Of a stretch of DNA of 64,000 nt, positions 20,221-32,549 are shown one piece after another (the first letter of the stretch is position 1; each line of letters starts with the position of its first letter). Under the pieces are notes generated by a model. That model saw only the letters and a list, made by a program, of their open reading frames with translations. It had not been told where the DNA came from and ran no database searches. Both the position numbers and the translations under genes were made by a program. This stretch comes from Dactylis glomerata. Taxonomy: Eukaryota; Streptophyta; Magnoliopsida; Poales; Poaceae. The stretch is from the NCBI GenBank assembly GCA_007115705.1, contig QXEO01000414.1, forward strand, positions 1 through 64,000, given 5' to 3'.

Positions 20221-21267
20221 ATATGAGTGGTACGGCCAACAAAGAGAGACTTCTCCATAGCACCCCAATCATAGGTGTCAGTGTGCCACTTGACATAGGC
20301 AATGAGGAGAGTAGGTGGAGACAGAGCAGCTTGTTCCCCACTTAGCTTATGAAGGATCTCTTGCTAATTATCAAGGATGGCTTTGCGGTCACAATAAGCA
20401 TCATAATTCTCACGATGAATCTCGACCTTCATGCACAGAACATGCTTCTGAAACCAGCTCAACTTCTTCACTCTCTTGGGCACATCCTTGGACACAAACT
20501 TACCCGGGGCACTAGAATGAGCAGCTCCCATAAAGGACTCTGGAGCGACTGGAACTGGATCTGACTTGGTCTTCTTCACATAGAGCCTCTTAACCTTGTG
20601 CGCCACACACCACTCACTGAAATCACGTTCCTTGAATTTGTCTTGGATGAGCCTCATGATAAAGGGGGCATAAGGAAGGGAGCCCCTGCTGACCATAGCA
20701 TCAAACATCTCATTAAAGATAAAGTCCATCACATCGAGAGAGAAATCCGCATTGGGGTCGGTGGACTTGGCACACTCATGGGCATAGATGAGAAGGTCCA
20801 CCAAAGAGCCACGGATAGCATCATTGTTCCCACCACTAGGAGCAATGTTCTCCCTAAAGATACGCACAAGCAAATCATACAGAGGGAGAAGTCCAGCAAC
20901 CTCACCAACAATCCCCTTAGGCCCATACAGATCACTAAGCTGATTTTTGTCAACCAGAAGTGGAGAGTGAATGCGATGACCAACAGGATTCGTCGGACCA
21001 TTAAAAGGATAGCCCAACAAGACAGCAAACCGAGTGAAGGAGGACTCACATTAACGAGTCCCAATCATCTACTTGAACGTCCTGTCATCATCACCAGTAA
21101 AAGACAAAGTGGCATAGAACTGCAGAATAAGCTGAGGATCATAGTCGCACTGACAAGTCATAAGCCCTGTGAGACCTAGCCTCTCCACCACCTGAACAGC
21201 TGGAACAAAGTACTCCTTGGACTTTAGAAAAGCAAAATCAATAGGGTGCATTGGGCGAATAGGCTTC

Positions 21268-23439
21268 TGAAAGATCATATCGAGCCCCATGTGTGGTTTT
21301 GGTAATTAATGACAATCCCTATGGACTAATGGTTGCATTGAGTTATATGTGTAGGACTTGTCCATAGACAATGCTTGAACCATTTGTTGGAGTCAAGGTT
21401 GTAAGAAGAAGATTATGTGTTGACCAAGGTGTTATTCAAGGAGTGATCCAAAGATTGGTCTTAAGAGAGTTGAGCTTATGTCAAGTGTGTCTTGAAGAAT
21501 AAGATTGAGTGAGCTCTCATGTGTATCCTCAAGACACCATCATTATGGAGAAAGAAGAATTGATTCGAGGATTGATCTAGTCAAAGCGCAAGTTCAAGAT
21601 GAGCAACTAGAAGAGAACATATGCTTGAAGCTTGCTATCTATATTGTGTTTATGGATATGTGAAGATATGCTTAAAGAGAGTCTCTTCCATAGTGGAGTA
21701 TGGGGGAGCAATCCGCAAGACTTCACCAAGCAAGCTCAATCAAGAAAGGTGGTCCAACTTGAGAAGATCAAGATCGTCATTATCCACCTCAAGTGGAATG
21801 CTCAAGGCAAAGGTATGATAGTGTTAGTGTTTCTTTCTTACCGGTCTCATGGTGTTAGTTGTGAGACCGGGTTATAGGATCGGTAGCCGTACTATCAAGA
21901 GGGGCTCTCGAGTGAGTACCTTAATTGTATCGTTCGAAGAGAGCTCAAACCTTTGCATACTTGGCATCATCTTTCTTGGTTCTTATTTGGGTTTTATCCA
22001 TGTGAGGTTCTAGAGCTTGTGGTTATTTCCATGACAAGCTCTAGCTCATCAAAAACGGATTTCGCATGAAGCTCTTATTGCGTTTTTGATGTTTGGAGGT
22101 TTTACCGGTTTGCCTTCAAAGAGAGGTCAAACCTTTCATCATTTGGTTTTATACTCCCTTGTTGGACTATGATTTTTCTATGGATGAAGTTGTAGAGCTC
22201 GTTGTGGTGATTCCAACGAGCCCAAGATCATCGAAAACGGAGTCCGGATGAAAAAGTTATCACCGTTTTCGTATTGCAAATTCTGCTCGGCGTCACCCAG
22301 ATACGGGGCCGGAATATCCGGCCTGGGGGGCGGATTATCCGCCCCCCCTCGAAGATTTTGTTTCGGAATTTCTGCTAACGACTTTTGGGCGCATCACCCA
22401 GTAGGGGGGGCGGATATTCCGGCCAGGGGCCGGATAATCCGGCCTGGGACGCTGTAACGGTCATTTTTATGGGAGGGGGTATAAATACCCCTCCCCTTCT
22501 TCCTCCTTGGGGCTGGTTGCTTGTCTCTCTCTCCTCCATTATTTTGACCTTCAAGAGCTTGCAATTACTCTCTATCCCTCCCATATTTCTTGAATCTTGT
22601 TGAGGGATTTGAAAGAGAAGATCTAGATCTACAACTCCACCAATCAATCTCTCCTCTAAGTGAGGGGAACATCTTGGGATCTAGATCTTGGAGAATTGTG
22701 TGGTTTTCCTCCATTTGTTCTTCTTCTCATATTTCTCCATAGCATTAGTTGCTTTGGTGAAATTTGGGTGAGAAGTATTTGAGCACTTTGTGTGCTCTTG
22801 CCATTGCATAAGTTGCATCGTTTTGAGTTCTCCCCGGAGATTCGAGTAAGTGAAAGTTTGTGAGCTTATTACTCTTGGGTTCTTGGAACACTAGACGGCT
22901 TTGTGGCTTTGTGGTGCCTTTGTGGCTATTCTTGGGAGCCTCCAATTAAGTTGTGGATGTGTGCCCCAAGCTTTGTGTAAAGGCCCGGTTCCGCCTTGAG
23001 GAACCCCTTAGTGGAAGAGTGAGCTAGGCCTTTGTGGCGCAAGCTCACACCGGAGAATAGGGTGAGGCCTTTGTGGCGTTGGTTAGGCCTTTGTGGCGAT
23101 ACCACACCCCTCCAACGAGACATACTCCCTTTCAAGGGAGGAACTCGGGAATACATCATCGTCTCCGCGTGCCTCGGTTATTCCTATACCCGAGCTCTTT
23201 ACTTATGCACTTTACATTGTGATAGCTTTTGTGCTTGAAGTCATATATCTTGCTATCACCTTGTTACTTGTTTTGCTTAGCATAAGTTGTTGGTGCACAT
23301 AGGTGAGCCTAGTTTATTTAGGTTTTATGTGCTTGACAAAATAAACGCTAGTTTAATTCCGCTTTTGTTCAAGCCATTCGTAAAATTTGATATCGCCTAT
23401 TCACCCCCCCCCCCTCTAGGCGACATCTGTGTCCTTTCA
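21268..23439 (+). repeat. 5' LTR of Copia B (2172 bp)
   Basis: It begins TGAAAGATCATATCG and ends GTGTCCTTTCA. Upstream of TATA it has palindromes GGCCGGAATATCCGGCC (22307-22323) and a 23-bp GGGGGGCGGATTATCCGCCCCCC-type palindrome (22325-22347). The core promoter GGGTATAAATACCCCTCC (about 22477-22494) is itself near-palindromic. Downstream leader text repeats AGGCCTTTGTGGCG three times (23027-23100). Confidence 0.96.
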
Positions 23440-23441
23440 AT

Positions 23442-23453
23442 TGGTATCAGAGC
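23442..23453 (+). other. Primer binding site of Copia B
   Basis: TGGTATCAGAGC begins two bases after the 5' LTR end, complementary to initiator methionine tRNA. Confidence 0.94.
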
Positions 23454-25204
23454 CCGGTCTCTCATTTTAGGCTTCACCGCCTTGAGAGCAAAGATGTCGG
23501 CTAGGGGATTAGTGCACAATGACACTTTTATATTCGATGGCACAAATTATGATACTTGGAAAATTCACATGCTTAATTATTTTCGGGTCATGGACCCATC
23601 TATGGAGCGAATTGTAGATGTGGGTTTTTCTCCTCCAAAGGATACTCAAAATCTATCTTTAGAGGATGAGAAAAACTTGTATCTCAATGCTCAAGCTACT
23701 CATGTGATTGTTAATGCTTTGAGCGATGTAGTTACCTTCTCCATCACGCCTTTTCGGAGCGCTCATGATATATGGACAAAGCTTCAAGAAAAATATGGTG
23801 TGTCCAAGTCTATTGAGGATGATTGTATTCCTTCCACTTCCGGCCGCAATGAACTTTCATCCACTTTACCAAAGTGTGGCAAGACACAAGGTAATGATAT
23901 GGTGAGTGGTGATGAAACTTGCAATGGTGATAATATGCTTACTTTTGATGATCCTTCATCTCTATCTCATTGCAATGCTTCATCTTTGGACTTAAACACT
24001 TGTAGCCCCATAAATGTTTTACATGCTTGTGTTGATAGTCCTTGCATATCATGTGTAAATTTCTTGAATAAATCTCATGATGATATGCTTGCTTTGTCTT
24101 GTTGCCATGATACAAATGCTTCTATTTCCTCTAGTATTTGTGATGCTAACCATATAGAGGAAACCGAAGAGTCTTTGGGCCAAGACAAGGTCTTGAATGG
24201 AGCTTCAAGTATTTCTTCATATTCTTCTTCTCACGGTTCCCACATATGCCTTATGGCTAGGTCTTCAAATCATAATGATGTTGAGGACAATGGTGAGGAT
24301 GAGGAAAATGAAGAAGACTATATTGAGTATTTAAACAAGAAGGGTAAGGTGGTCTTTGATGCTTTGCATAACCATAAAAATGTTTTGCCCAACTTCTTTG
24401 AAATCATGAGTTGTGCTATTGAGAGCACGAAACTCATTGAGATGAAGGAAGAACAAATTGATAAAATGTTTTCTCTTGAGCGTGAGTATGCCAATGATAT
24501 CCATGATTTAAAATATGCTCTAGAGGAAGAGCAAGAGCTTCGGGTTTCTCTTGAGGAGAAGCTTGAATCCATTGAGGAGTCATGTAATAAAATTATTTCT
24601 AAACTCACTAAAGAACGTGACCTCGTGATACGTCTCAAACGTATCTATAATTTTTGATGCTCCATGCTTGTTTTTACACCATTTGCCTATTGTTTCGTTA
24701 CACTTATGGCATTTTTATGCATTTTCCGGAACTAACCTATTAACGAAGTGCCACAGTGCCAGTTTCCTGTTTTCTGCTGTTTTTGTGTTTCAGAAGTGAT
24801 ACACAGGAAATATTCTCGGAATTGGACGAAACAAGTTCCTGAAGACTTATATCACGGGGAAGCTTCCAGACATCCGAAGAAGAGACGGAGGAGGGCCACG
24901 TGGGCCCCACACGCACAGGCGGCGCGGCCAGGCCCCTGGCCGCGCCACCCCTGTGTGAGGGGGCCTGGTCCCTCCTCTGACATCGCCCCTTCGCCTATAA
25001 AGACCCCCCGATGAGAAAAACCTAAGGGCCCGATCAGTTTTCCAGAATACATCGCGATCCGCCGCCGCCGTAGACCCGAAGATCGGGAGGGTCCAGAAGC
25101 TCTTCCCGGCACCCTGCCGGAGAGGGGAATCGCCACCGGAGGTCTTCTTCATCGCCATGCTTGCCTCCGGAGCGATAAGTGAGTAGTCTACCTTGGACTA
25201 TGGG

Positions 25205-25540
25205 TGACGAGGGGTTAACTCGACAAATGTCCAAGATGAAGGACTTAGGATCGGGGAGATAGGGCGTCGGATGAACTCGAAGGTAAAGTTAGTCGAAATA
25301 GGTATGTATCGAAAGTAAACTTGGGTGTTCAACCTGGCTTGCTTTCAATCTGCCCTACACCGTCCCCTCCTGACCCCTATATATAGGTGGCCAGGTCTCG
25401 AGGATCGGGTAGGGTTCGATACAGATTACAAATATTGACATACGGTATTAACTCGTATTCGACTATCATTACAATTGGGCCTAGCTTATCGGGCCTCAGG
25501 GGTACTCAACTAACGGGCTCTATTAACTATACCCTTGTCA
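25205..25540 (-). repeat. 3' LTR of Gypsy E (336 bp)
   Basis: The minus strand runs TGACAAGGGTATAG to CCCTCGTCA. It is preceded on the minus strand by the purine-rich CTCAGGGGCTAC (25541-25552), the likely PPT. By eye it is identical to 33932-34267. Confidence 0.96.
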
Positions 25541-25552
25541 GTAGCCCCTGAG

Positions 25553-26633
25553 ATTCTACCAGAATTGCAGATTCGGGTTGAATCTCTAATCTTCAAATCT
25601 TCGACTTGATCAATTCTTCGACTTTATCTTCCAATCTTCGACTTGGTCTTTCGACTTATACTGATGATGATTTGCTCGCAAGGGGTCTCGATGAACAAGC
25701 CTGACAACTCTGACGGATCAAGAGGTCAGTTAACTGCCGGAACAGATACTTGTCACCTACTTCAAATTCAATCCCCTTGGACTTGAATTCGGGATACCGG
25801 TCAAACTCACTCTTTTGCCTCATTTAGGACTTACAAAAAATGAGTCCCAGTGATTCTCAGGGTACCCAGTGCGTCCACCAGGATTTTCTTCGCGTCGTAG
25901 ACACGGATACATACCAGCAGAGCGCATCCATGTGCGTATACCAGGCCACACAGGACGGATCCCGGGGTCTTACCTTCGTGATAAATCACGGCATTCGAGT
26001 TTCGTTGCGATAACGCAACTCGAGAATCTTATGTCGCAGTCAAAGTTTGACTGAAAATATTCAGGTTTCTACAACCATAAAACTCGCTCCCGATGGGAGT
26101 AACACTTCTCCACTCTTCAATGCTTTGCCAATGAATATCGTCGGGTGCGCGCTCAGCGCTCCCGATGGGAGTAGCCCCCGAGGCTATAGTCGAAAAAAGA
26201 TTTTCTCGAGTATAGGCTCAAGAAATAATATAGCTCGTCATACTTCAACTCGAAACACCTCACCTGTAAAGTTCTTCAATTTCGAGATACTTTCAAGGAC
26301 ATCTTGTCTTCTAGTTCAGGTCTACTACTTCAATGAAGAGTTCCACTCGATTTTTATGCAATTAACAGCCCCCAAGGCTTGTAACCAAAAGATTCTTCAT
26401 CTCTGTTTTCTTTAATAAGTTTCAGCATTTGTCGGCGCCACCCTTTTACCTTTATATATACTTAATAACGTCAATAAAGACGTAACTCTTCATCCATGCG
26501 AACCGTTTTACGGGTAAGACTGTAATTTCCCGATTTTTTGACCGTTTAACGGGCTGCACGATTTTTGACCGTTGGTGGGCTGCCGTTTCCGATCTGTGCG
26601 CCACGTCTCAGCCCACGATCCTTCTCCCAGAAG
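25553..26633 (+). other. Gypsy E region upstream of the antisense gene
   Basis: No coding domain is seen. The sequence CTCCCGATGGGAGTA(A/G) occurs twice (26088-26102 and 26159-26173) as short imperfect palindromes, possibly control elements of the antisense promoter. Confidence 0.4.
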
Positions 26634-26642
26634 ATATATAAA
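26634..26642 (+). promoter_or_regulatory. TATA box of the Gypsy E antisense gene
   Basis: ATATATAAA lies about 150 bp upstream of the start codon on the plus strand, after a GC-richer stretch with repeated CCGTTTTACGGG and CCGTTTAACGGG words (26509-26552). Confidence 0.6.
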
Positions 26643-26788
26643 TGGCATAGTGGTGAATCGTACTGTTCACCAGCTCGTTACCTCCGCCGCCTCCATTGCT
26701 GATCTCCTCTGCCTCTTGCTCTCTTGCGAAGCCCCCGAGCGCACTTTTGTACTGAATGCGCGTGAAGCATCTGGCCACCAAGAGCGCT

Positions 26789-29700
26789 ATGGCCAAGTCT
26801 TCTGCTACCAACTGGGTTCGCTCCACCGTCACCAAGAAGGAGGTGGAGAAAGCCACGGCGGACGGCCTCATCGCTGCCGAAGATTCCATCAAGTTTCCTA
26901 GCACCGAACGAATCCCGAAGCCCCCGAGCGGTTACCGGGTAATATTCCTTGCTTTTCTCCTCCGTGGTTTGTCCCTTCCTGCCCACGAGTTTCTTCGTGG
27001 GCTACTATTTGTCTATGGTGTGCAGCTCCATCAGCTCACTCCCAATTCCCTTCTTCATATTTCTTGCTTCGTGACTCTTTGCGAGTCATTTTTGGGCATT
27101 GAGCCCCACTTTGCTCTCTGGAGATCGATCTTTCGACTCCGTCCCAATGTTTCTCTGGCAAGGAAACCCGAACTGGGCGGAGCCGTTATTTCAGTGCGCC
27201 CTGAGGCGCAATATCTTGAGTTTTCCATGGCCGCATCTGTCCAAGGGTGGAGGACAAAGTGGTTCTATATCAAGGACCGCAAATCCTCTCCTGAAGATGA
27301 GTTCGGCCTTCCTCCCTTTGACGCTTCTCAAGAAGTGAAGAAATTGAAGTCGTGGGATTTGCTTCCCTCAGATGAGGAAGTTGCACAAATTCTTCCTCTT
27401 CTATCCCGCATTCAAAATCTGAAAACAGGCCTAGGAGGTGCTTTGTCGGGTATCCAACTCATGGCGTTTTTCATACAACGTCGAGTTCAACCCCTACAGC
27501 ACCGCGTCACCAATCTTTGGACTTATTCTTGCTTGGAAGACCCTACTCGCATATCCGAAGATCTGATGTCGAAAGAAGATGTCGACAAGCGAGTCAGGAA
27601 TCTCACGAAGCTCACCAAGGAGCACTCAGTTGCTGACTTGAAAGCAAATTTCTTCGACTCCGTGCACCCTATTCCTGAGGTATACATTGCTGCATCCACT
27701 TTTTGTCAAACTTCTCTTGATTTCGACTTGCATTATTCTTTGGTACCCGAACTCTGCTGATTTATTAATATGCAGGGTCATGAATTCATTGTTTCTTGCC
27801 CTCCTCTCCCAGAGGCAGGGCCCCTACCAGCTGATCTCGCCTCTCCTACATCTGAAGCCCCAGAGGCTGACGAAAGTCGGGATGAAGATGATATCGAGGA
27901 ATCGGAAGATGAGACTAGCTCGTCGACGTCGCTCCCTCCCGTTCTTGCTGACGAGGTTGGTGTCGATAAGAAAAGGAAGCGTGTCGACGATATTGCTTCC
28001 TCGAGTTCTGCGGTGGCTGGTAAAGCTCCCGCTATTGTCGAAGATCTCGAATACTTCGACATGCTAGCATCGTAAGTATTTGGAATCATATATTTCAATT
28101 TCCCTTGTCTTGTTTCCATAACTTGTTCTTGTCATGTAGTGACGATGAAGAACCGCCGGCACCTGCTGCGTCTGCTCCACCTGTGGCCCCTGATGAGCCG
28201 GCTGAGCTAGATGTTGCTCCGAGGATTACCAGGGCCTCCGTGAAGAAAATTTCGCAAACCAAAGCCCGAAATCAAAAACGTGCGAAGAAGGCTAAAGAAA
28301 CCGACGTTTCTCTGGAGGCCCATGCACCGATGGTTTCTTCTGATGATGTGAGTGACTCGTCTTTGCCTGCTTTCCTTTTGTCCACTCTTTTCTCTGACAT
28401 GCTCTTTTCTGCAGGCTTTGGTAAAGAGATTCATCGATTTGGGCACTGAATGTGCGGGTTACCTAAAGGTTGCAAAAGCTTCCGAAGGTGCAATTTGGAT
28501 GTTCAGTCATTACTTTCCTTTTGTGCTCTTGCCTTATCCTGTTTGTCTGACTCCCTTTTGTCTTCTTTTGTAGAAACCTTAGCAACAGCCAATGCTCGCA
28601 TTGCGTCTCTAGAGGCGGAGCTCAAGGCTTCGCAGAAAGCTTATGACGCTGTGACCGCTGCTAAGGCAATTGCTGAGAAGTCGCAGAAATCTGCGATTGC
28701 CAAGGCGAAGAAAGCTGAGAAAGCATTAGCTGATGCCAACCAGGAGCACGCTCAACGAGAGCAGGCCGTGGCGGAGCGTCTTCACACCATTTCTGCTGCT
28801 GCCGAAAGTAAGTTTCTTCGACTTGTCTTCTGTTTTCGTCCCCTGTTGCACTGGTGTATTTGTTGACACTTGCCTCTTCCTTTCTTTTCTATTGCTTTAG
28901 AATTCACGGGGGTATCTCCGTCGTCCCTGCAAACGGATGATGATCCTCTTATGGATGCGGTTAACCTACTCGAAGAAAACTGGATATCTATCCAGGAAAC
29001 TTTTGAGTTGGTTGGCCGCGTTCTGTCACGGCTATTCGTCGGGTTGTGGCCGAAGAAAAAGATGGCAATCCCGAAGGGCAACCTGACTGAACTCGCCAAG
29101 ATTTTTGACAGCGATGAAGACCCTACTCTCCATCTGAAGGGGCTGTCCATTAAGCGCAGCGCCGAAGGTGCCATTGCCCTTTCTCTTGCGCATGGCACAG
29201 ACTTTGATTGGGAGAAAGTTGACTCCCCCCATGGCTATACTCGCGACGAGATGAAGGTGTTTTTCGAGAAGGCGAAGAAATTGGCGCCTACATTGCTGAA
29301 CACAATTTCTCCTTCGGCAGCCTCTGCTATGCCTGCTGCACCATCTCCAGCGCCGAAGGCTCCGGTGCCACCATCGACTTCTAGCGAGGAACCGGCCGTG
29401 CCCCCTTCTTCCACGGAGCATAATGCTGAGGTGGCGTAGATTCAGCTTCTTTGTAGTACTTAGTTTTTCTCCTTTTGGATTGTAAAGACTCCACTTAAGT
29501 GCAACCCGAGAATCTTAGCCAAAGGGTTGTACTCTTATGTAAATATATCTTCTTTGCATGGAGTATTATGCTATCTTTCTGAAATTGTTTCTCCTTTCTT
29601 TCTTTTTGTAGTCGATACGTGGCAGTGATCCTTCTTCTCATGCTCCTGCTCCTTCCTCTGCTCGTGGATTCAATCCTCAGATTTCGTCGACTCCTAGTCG

Positions 29701-30541
29701 ATGTAGTCACTGCGAAGAATATTCTTCCAGGGTTTCCGACCTTGAGACTCGCCTATCCCTGGCCAAACGCCAAGCACAGATGGCTATTAAAAAGGCTAGC
29801 CAGGCCAGTGGCTATATGAAGAAAATCTCTTCACTTGAAGAAAAGGTCTCTAGCTTAACGGCGAAGGTTGTTCACAATGAAGAGTGCGAGTCTTTCATTC
29901 TTGGAATTGTCGAGTCTGCTGGTGAGCTGTTGCGATGTGAGTTTTCTTTCGACTTCTTCTTTTGGCTGTTTGTGCACTTCTTTTGTGATATATTTGTCAT
30001 TGTAGGTACTTGCTTGGATTTTGCTGCTGAAGAACGTCGAGTTGCTGAACGAAACGCTGCTTTGGAGAAGATGTCGACTAGCTATGAGACTCTGTGGTCT
30101 GATCCTCGACACCGTAGCGCCATTGTATTACTTCAAGATCGTGCCCAGCACATTGGCGAGTCAGTTGATGGTTGCCGGCGAGCTCTTACGACTATGCACT
30201 CCATCATGCTTCCCCGTAATCCTTTGCCTGCAACTTTCCCACTTCTTCTTGATACTTTCCGATCCAGCCATCGTATTCATAGGCTAATAGAACTGAACTT
30301 AGTGGCTGGTGCCAATTTTGCTCTCGGGTGGATACGTAAGTGGCACCCGGGGTTGAATTACAGCACTATGTCCCTGAGTTTGGCTCCAGGTGGAGCTAGC
30401 CTTCGGGTTCATATGGAGAACACGCTTCGACCTGCTCGAAGACTTGTAGCTAGGCTTCTAGAGGCGGATGCTGCATTTTTCCGCGAGTATCACTATTTAG
30501 ATCCTTTAGGCGTAGATGATTCCGACAACCCGATGCTGTAA
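26789..30541 (+). CDS. Antisense multi-exon gene of Gypsy E (gypsy-type transposase domain protein)
   Basis: On the strand opposite gag-protease I can follow eight exons with GT-AG introns that keep frame throughout: 26789-27679, 27776-28071, 28140-28347, 28415-28487, 28574-28807, 28901-29430, 29612-29936 and 30006-30541, predicting about 1030 residues. A TATA box (26634-26642) lies upstream. Exon 1 matches the putative gypsy-type transposase domain (PF04195 family) of grasses (GYRVIFLAFLLRGLSLPAHE, GVQLHQLTPNSLLHISCFVT). Later exons are acidic, then coiled coil (AEKSQKSAIAKAKKAEKALA) and a C-terminal helical domain (FRSSHRIHRLIELNLVAGAN). Two donors (GTGCAA at 28488, GTGGCG at 29431) are weak. 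The function is unknown; such antisense ORFs are known in Tat elements. Start could be the ATG at 26756 instead. Confidence 0.75.
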
Positions 30542-30824
30542 AGTATGTGTGCAACGCGAGAGATTTTATTTCGCGACTATATGTCTGAAATTTATTCTCA
30601 AGGCGTATTTGTATGGTTCGTGCGTTTGCCGCATCTTCTTTTTGAAAGACTCGTAAACTCGAATATGAGGAACGCTTTGTCTTTATTTATACTTTTAATG
30701 TAAGATACATGGGGTGACCCAAGAGATCCGGCCTGTGACCCGTGTTCTGGATCTAGAGGGCATTGCCCCTGAAATAACTCGTGGCTTTTACAGCCTTCAT
30801 TGTTCTACTCTATTGTTTTGATGA

Positions 30825-32549
30825 TGCTTATGTCGTCGTGGTTTTCCCTTTCTCCTCTGTGCCTGTGTCTTCTCCTGATGTTCCTGTTCGTGGCTTCTTC
30901 ATTTCGGGTTCCGCGGTGCACCCTTCGAGTGGCTTAACGCCTTCTGTAGTCGCGCTCTTTGCCTTTTCTGCATGGTTTGCTATTACGCCAAAATTTTGCG
31001 CCATCTTGTGGAATTCCCTGTCGCAGAGGTCTGAAATTTCAAAGCTTCCTTTCACTGTGATTATTCCTTTTGGTCCTGGCATCTTAAGTACCAAATATGT
31101 GTAGTGAGGTACTGCCATGAATCGCGAAAACGCGGGTCGTCCGAGGATCGCGTGATATTGTGATGGCCAGTCCATGACTTCGAAGTCTAGTTTCTCCCTT
31201 CTGTAGTTTTGTCGGTTGCCGAAGCAAACATTGATTGCTATTCGACCCAGCGGGTAATTGGCACTTCCTGGTACGATTCCATGAAAGGAACAGTCTGTTG
31301 GCTTGAGAAACTCTAGTGATATATGCATTGCTCGGAGTGTTTTCGCGTATATCAAGTTAATTCCACTCCCTGCATCCATGAATATTCTGTCGACATCATA
31401 CGCGCCGATTTGAGCTTTGAGCACCAGAGGCGCGTTTCCCAGCCGAGGTACTGTTATAGGGTGATCTTCTCTGTTGAACTCAGTTGGTTGCTCTGACCAA
31501 TGCAGATATTCTGTTGTAGCTGGAGGCGACAGGACTGCTAGATTAACTTGTCGGGTTATACTCTTTTCTTCTTTGTTCGACTTGGGCACAGGTTGTATCA
31601 TTGCTGTGATGTGTCCTTTTGATGGGACATACCCTTCGTCGTCGTCGTCGCGTCCCTTGCTTGGCTGGTCTTGCCCTTGAGGGGCTCCGTTGTTTCCTTG
31701 CTGGCTTGTCCAGGGATTGTTACTCCCTTCGAATCCTTGTCGCCTTGCTTCGGTTTGTTTGTTGATTGCTGCTTCTTGTAGCTTTAAGAATGTTGTGCAG
31801 TCTTTCATAGCGTGCCGTGATACTCGCTTTCCGTCGACGAACGCTGAGTGTATATGACAAGGCCCGTTGAGCATATCTTCTGGTGATGGGTTGTACTCTC
31901 TGGATTCTCTTGGTGGGAACTTCTTGTAGTCCTCTCTTCCGTAGCTGCGATATCCCGAGCTTCTGCGATCGTTTCCTTGATAACTGTTGTCTTTATATCC
32001 TGCGGCGACTTGGCTATGAGAGCCGTAGGTGTCGTAGTTTCGGGATCGTCTCCTTTGGCTCCCATATCTGTTTCTTCTGTCGTCCTCTGGAGATCGTGTC
32101 CGTTTGTTGTTGCACGCATCTTCTCCGTCCGCAAATCTGTTTGCTGTGTCCATGAGATCTGACACCGTTTTTGGCTTGATTCTACCCATCTCTTCGACTA
32201 GGTCTCTTCGCCTTAGTCCAATGATGAATGCGTCTATTGCTCTTTCGTCTGAAACTTTGACTGCTGAATTTTTGATGAGGCTCCATCTTTGGATGTATGC
32301 TCGTAGTGTTTCGTCGCGTTGCTGCACGCATGCCTTGATTTCTTCTATTGATGCTGGTCGTTTGTATGTCGACCTGAAGTTGCTTGTGAATTGCTTTGTG
32401 AGGTCTTCCCAACTTCCAATGGATTCTTTCTCTAATTTGCTCAGCCATGATCTTGTTGCGCCGGTGAGGTGTAGTTGCAAGCTTTGCATTGCTGTTTCTT
32501 TGGTTCCTCCTAGTATTTGAACTGCTTGCAAGTAATCTGCGAGTCATGA
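30825..32549 (-). pseudogene. Gypsy E gag core and aspartic protease
   Basis: The open frame 32531-30828 has the Retrotrans_gag domain (MQSLQLHLTGATRSWLSKLE, SIGSWEDLTKQFTSNFRSTY, DLMDTANRFADGE), an RS/Asp-rich region and a retroviral-type aspartic protease: VLKAQIGAYDVDRIFMDAGS with the catalytic Asp in DAGS, SGINLIYAKTL and ILGRPAFSRFMAVPH. It ends in a Thr/Lys-rich tail with no reverse transcriptase. Gag builds the particle and protease matures it, so this copy retains the parts needed to be packaged but not to copy itself. Confidence 0.9.

Noticed and set aside
19972..20345. Plus-strand poly-Ser and poly-Leu ORFs
   Set aside because: They are shadows of the poly-Glu tail of the Copia A extra gene on the minus strand.
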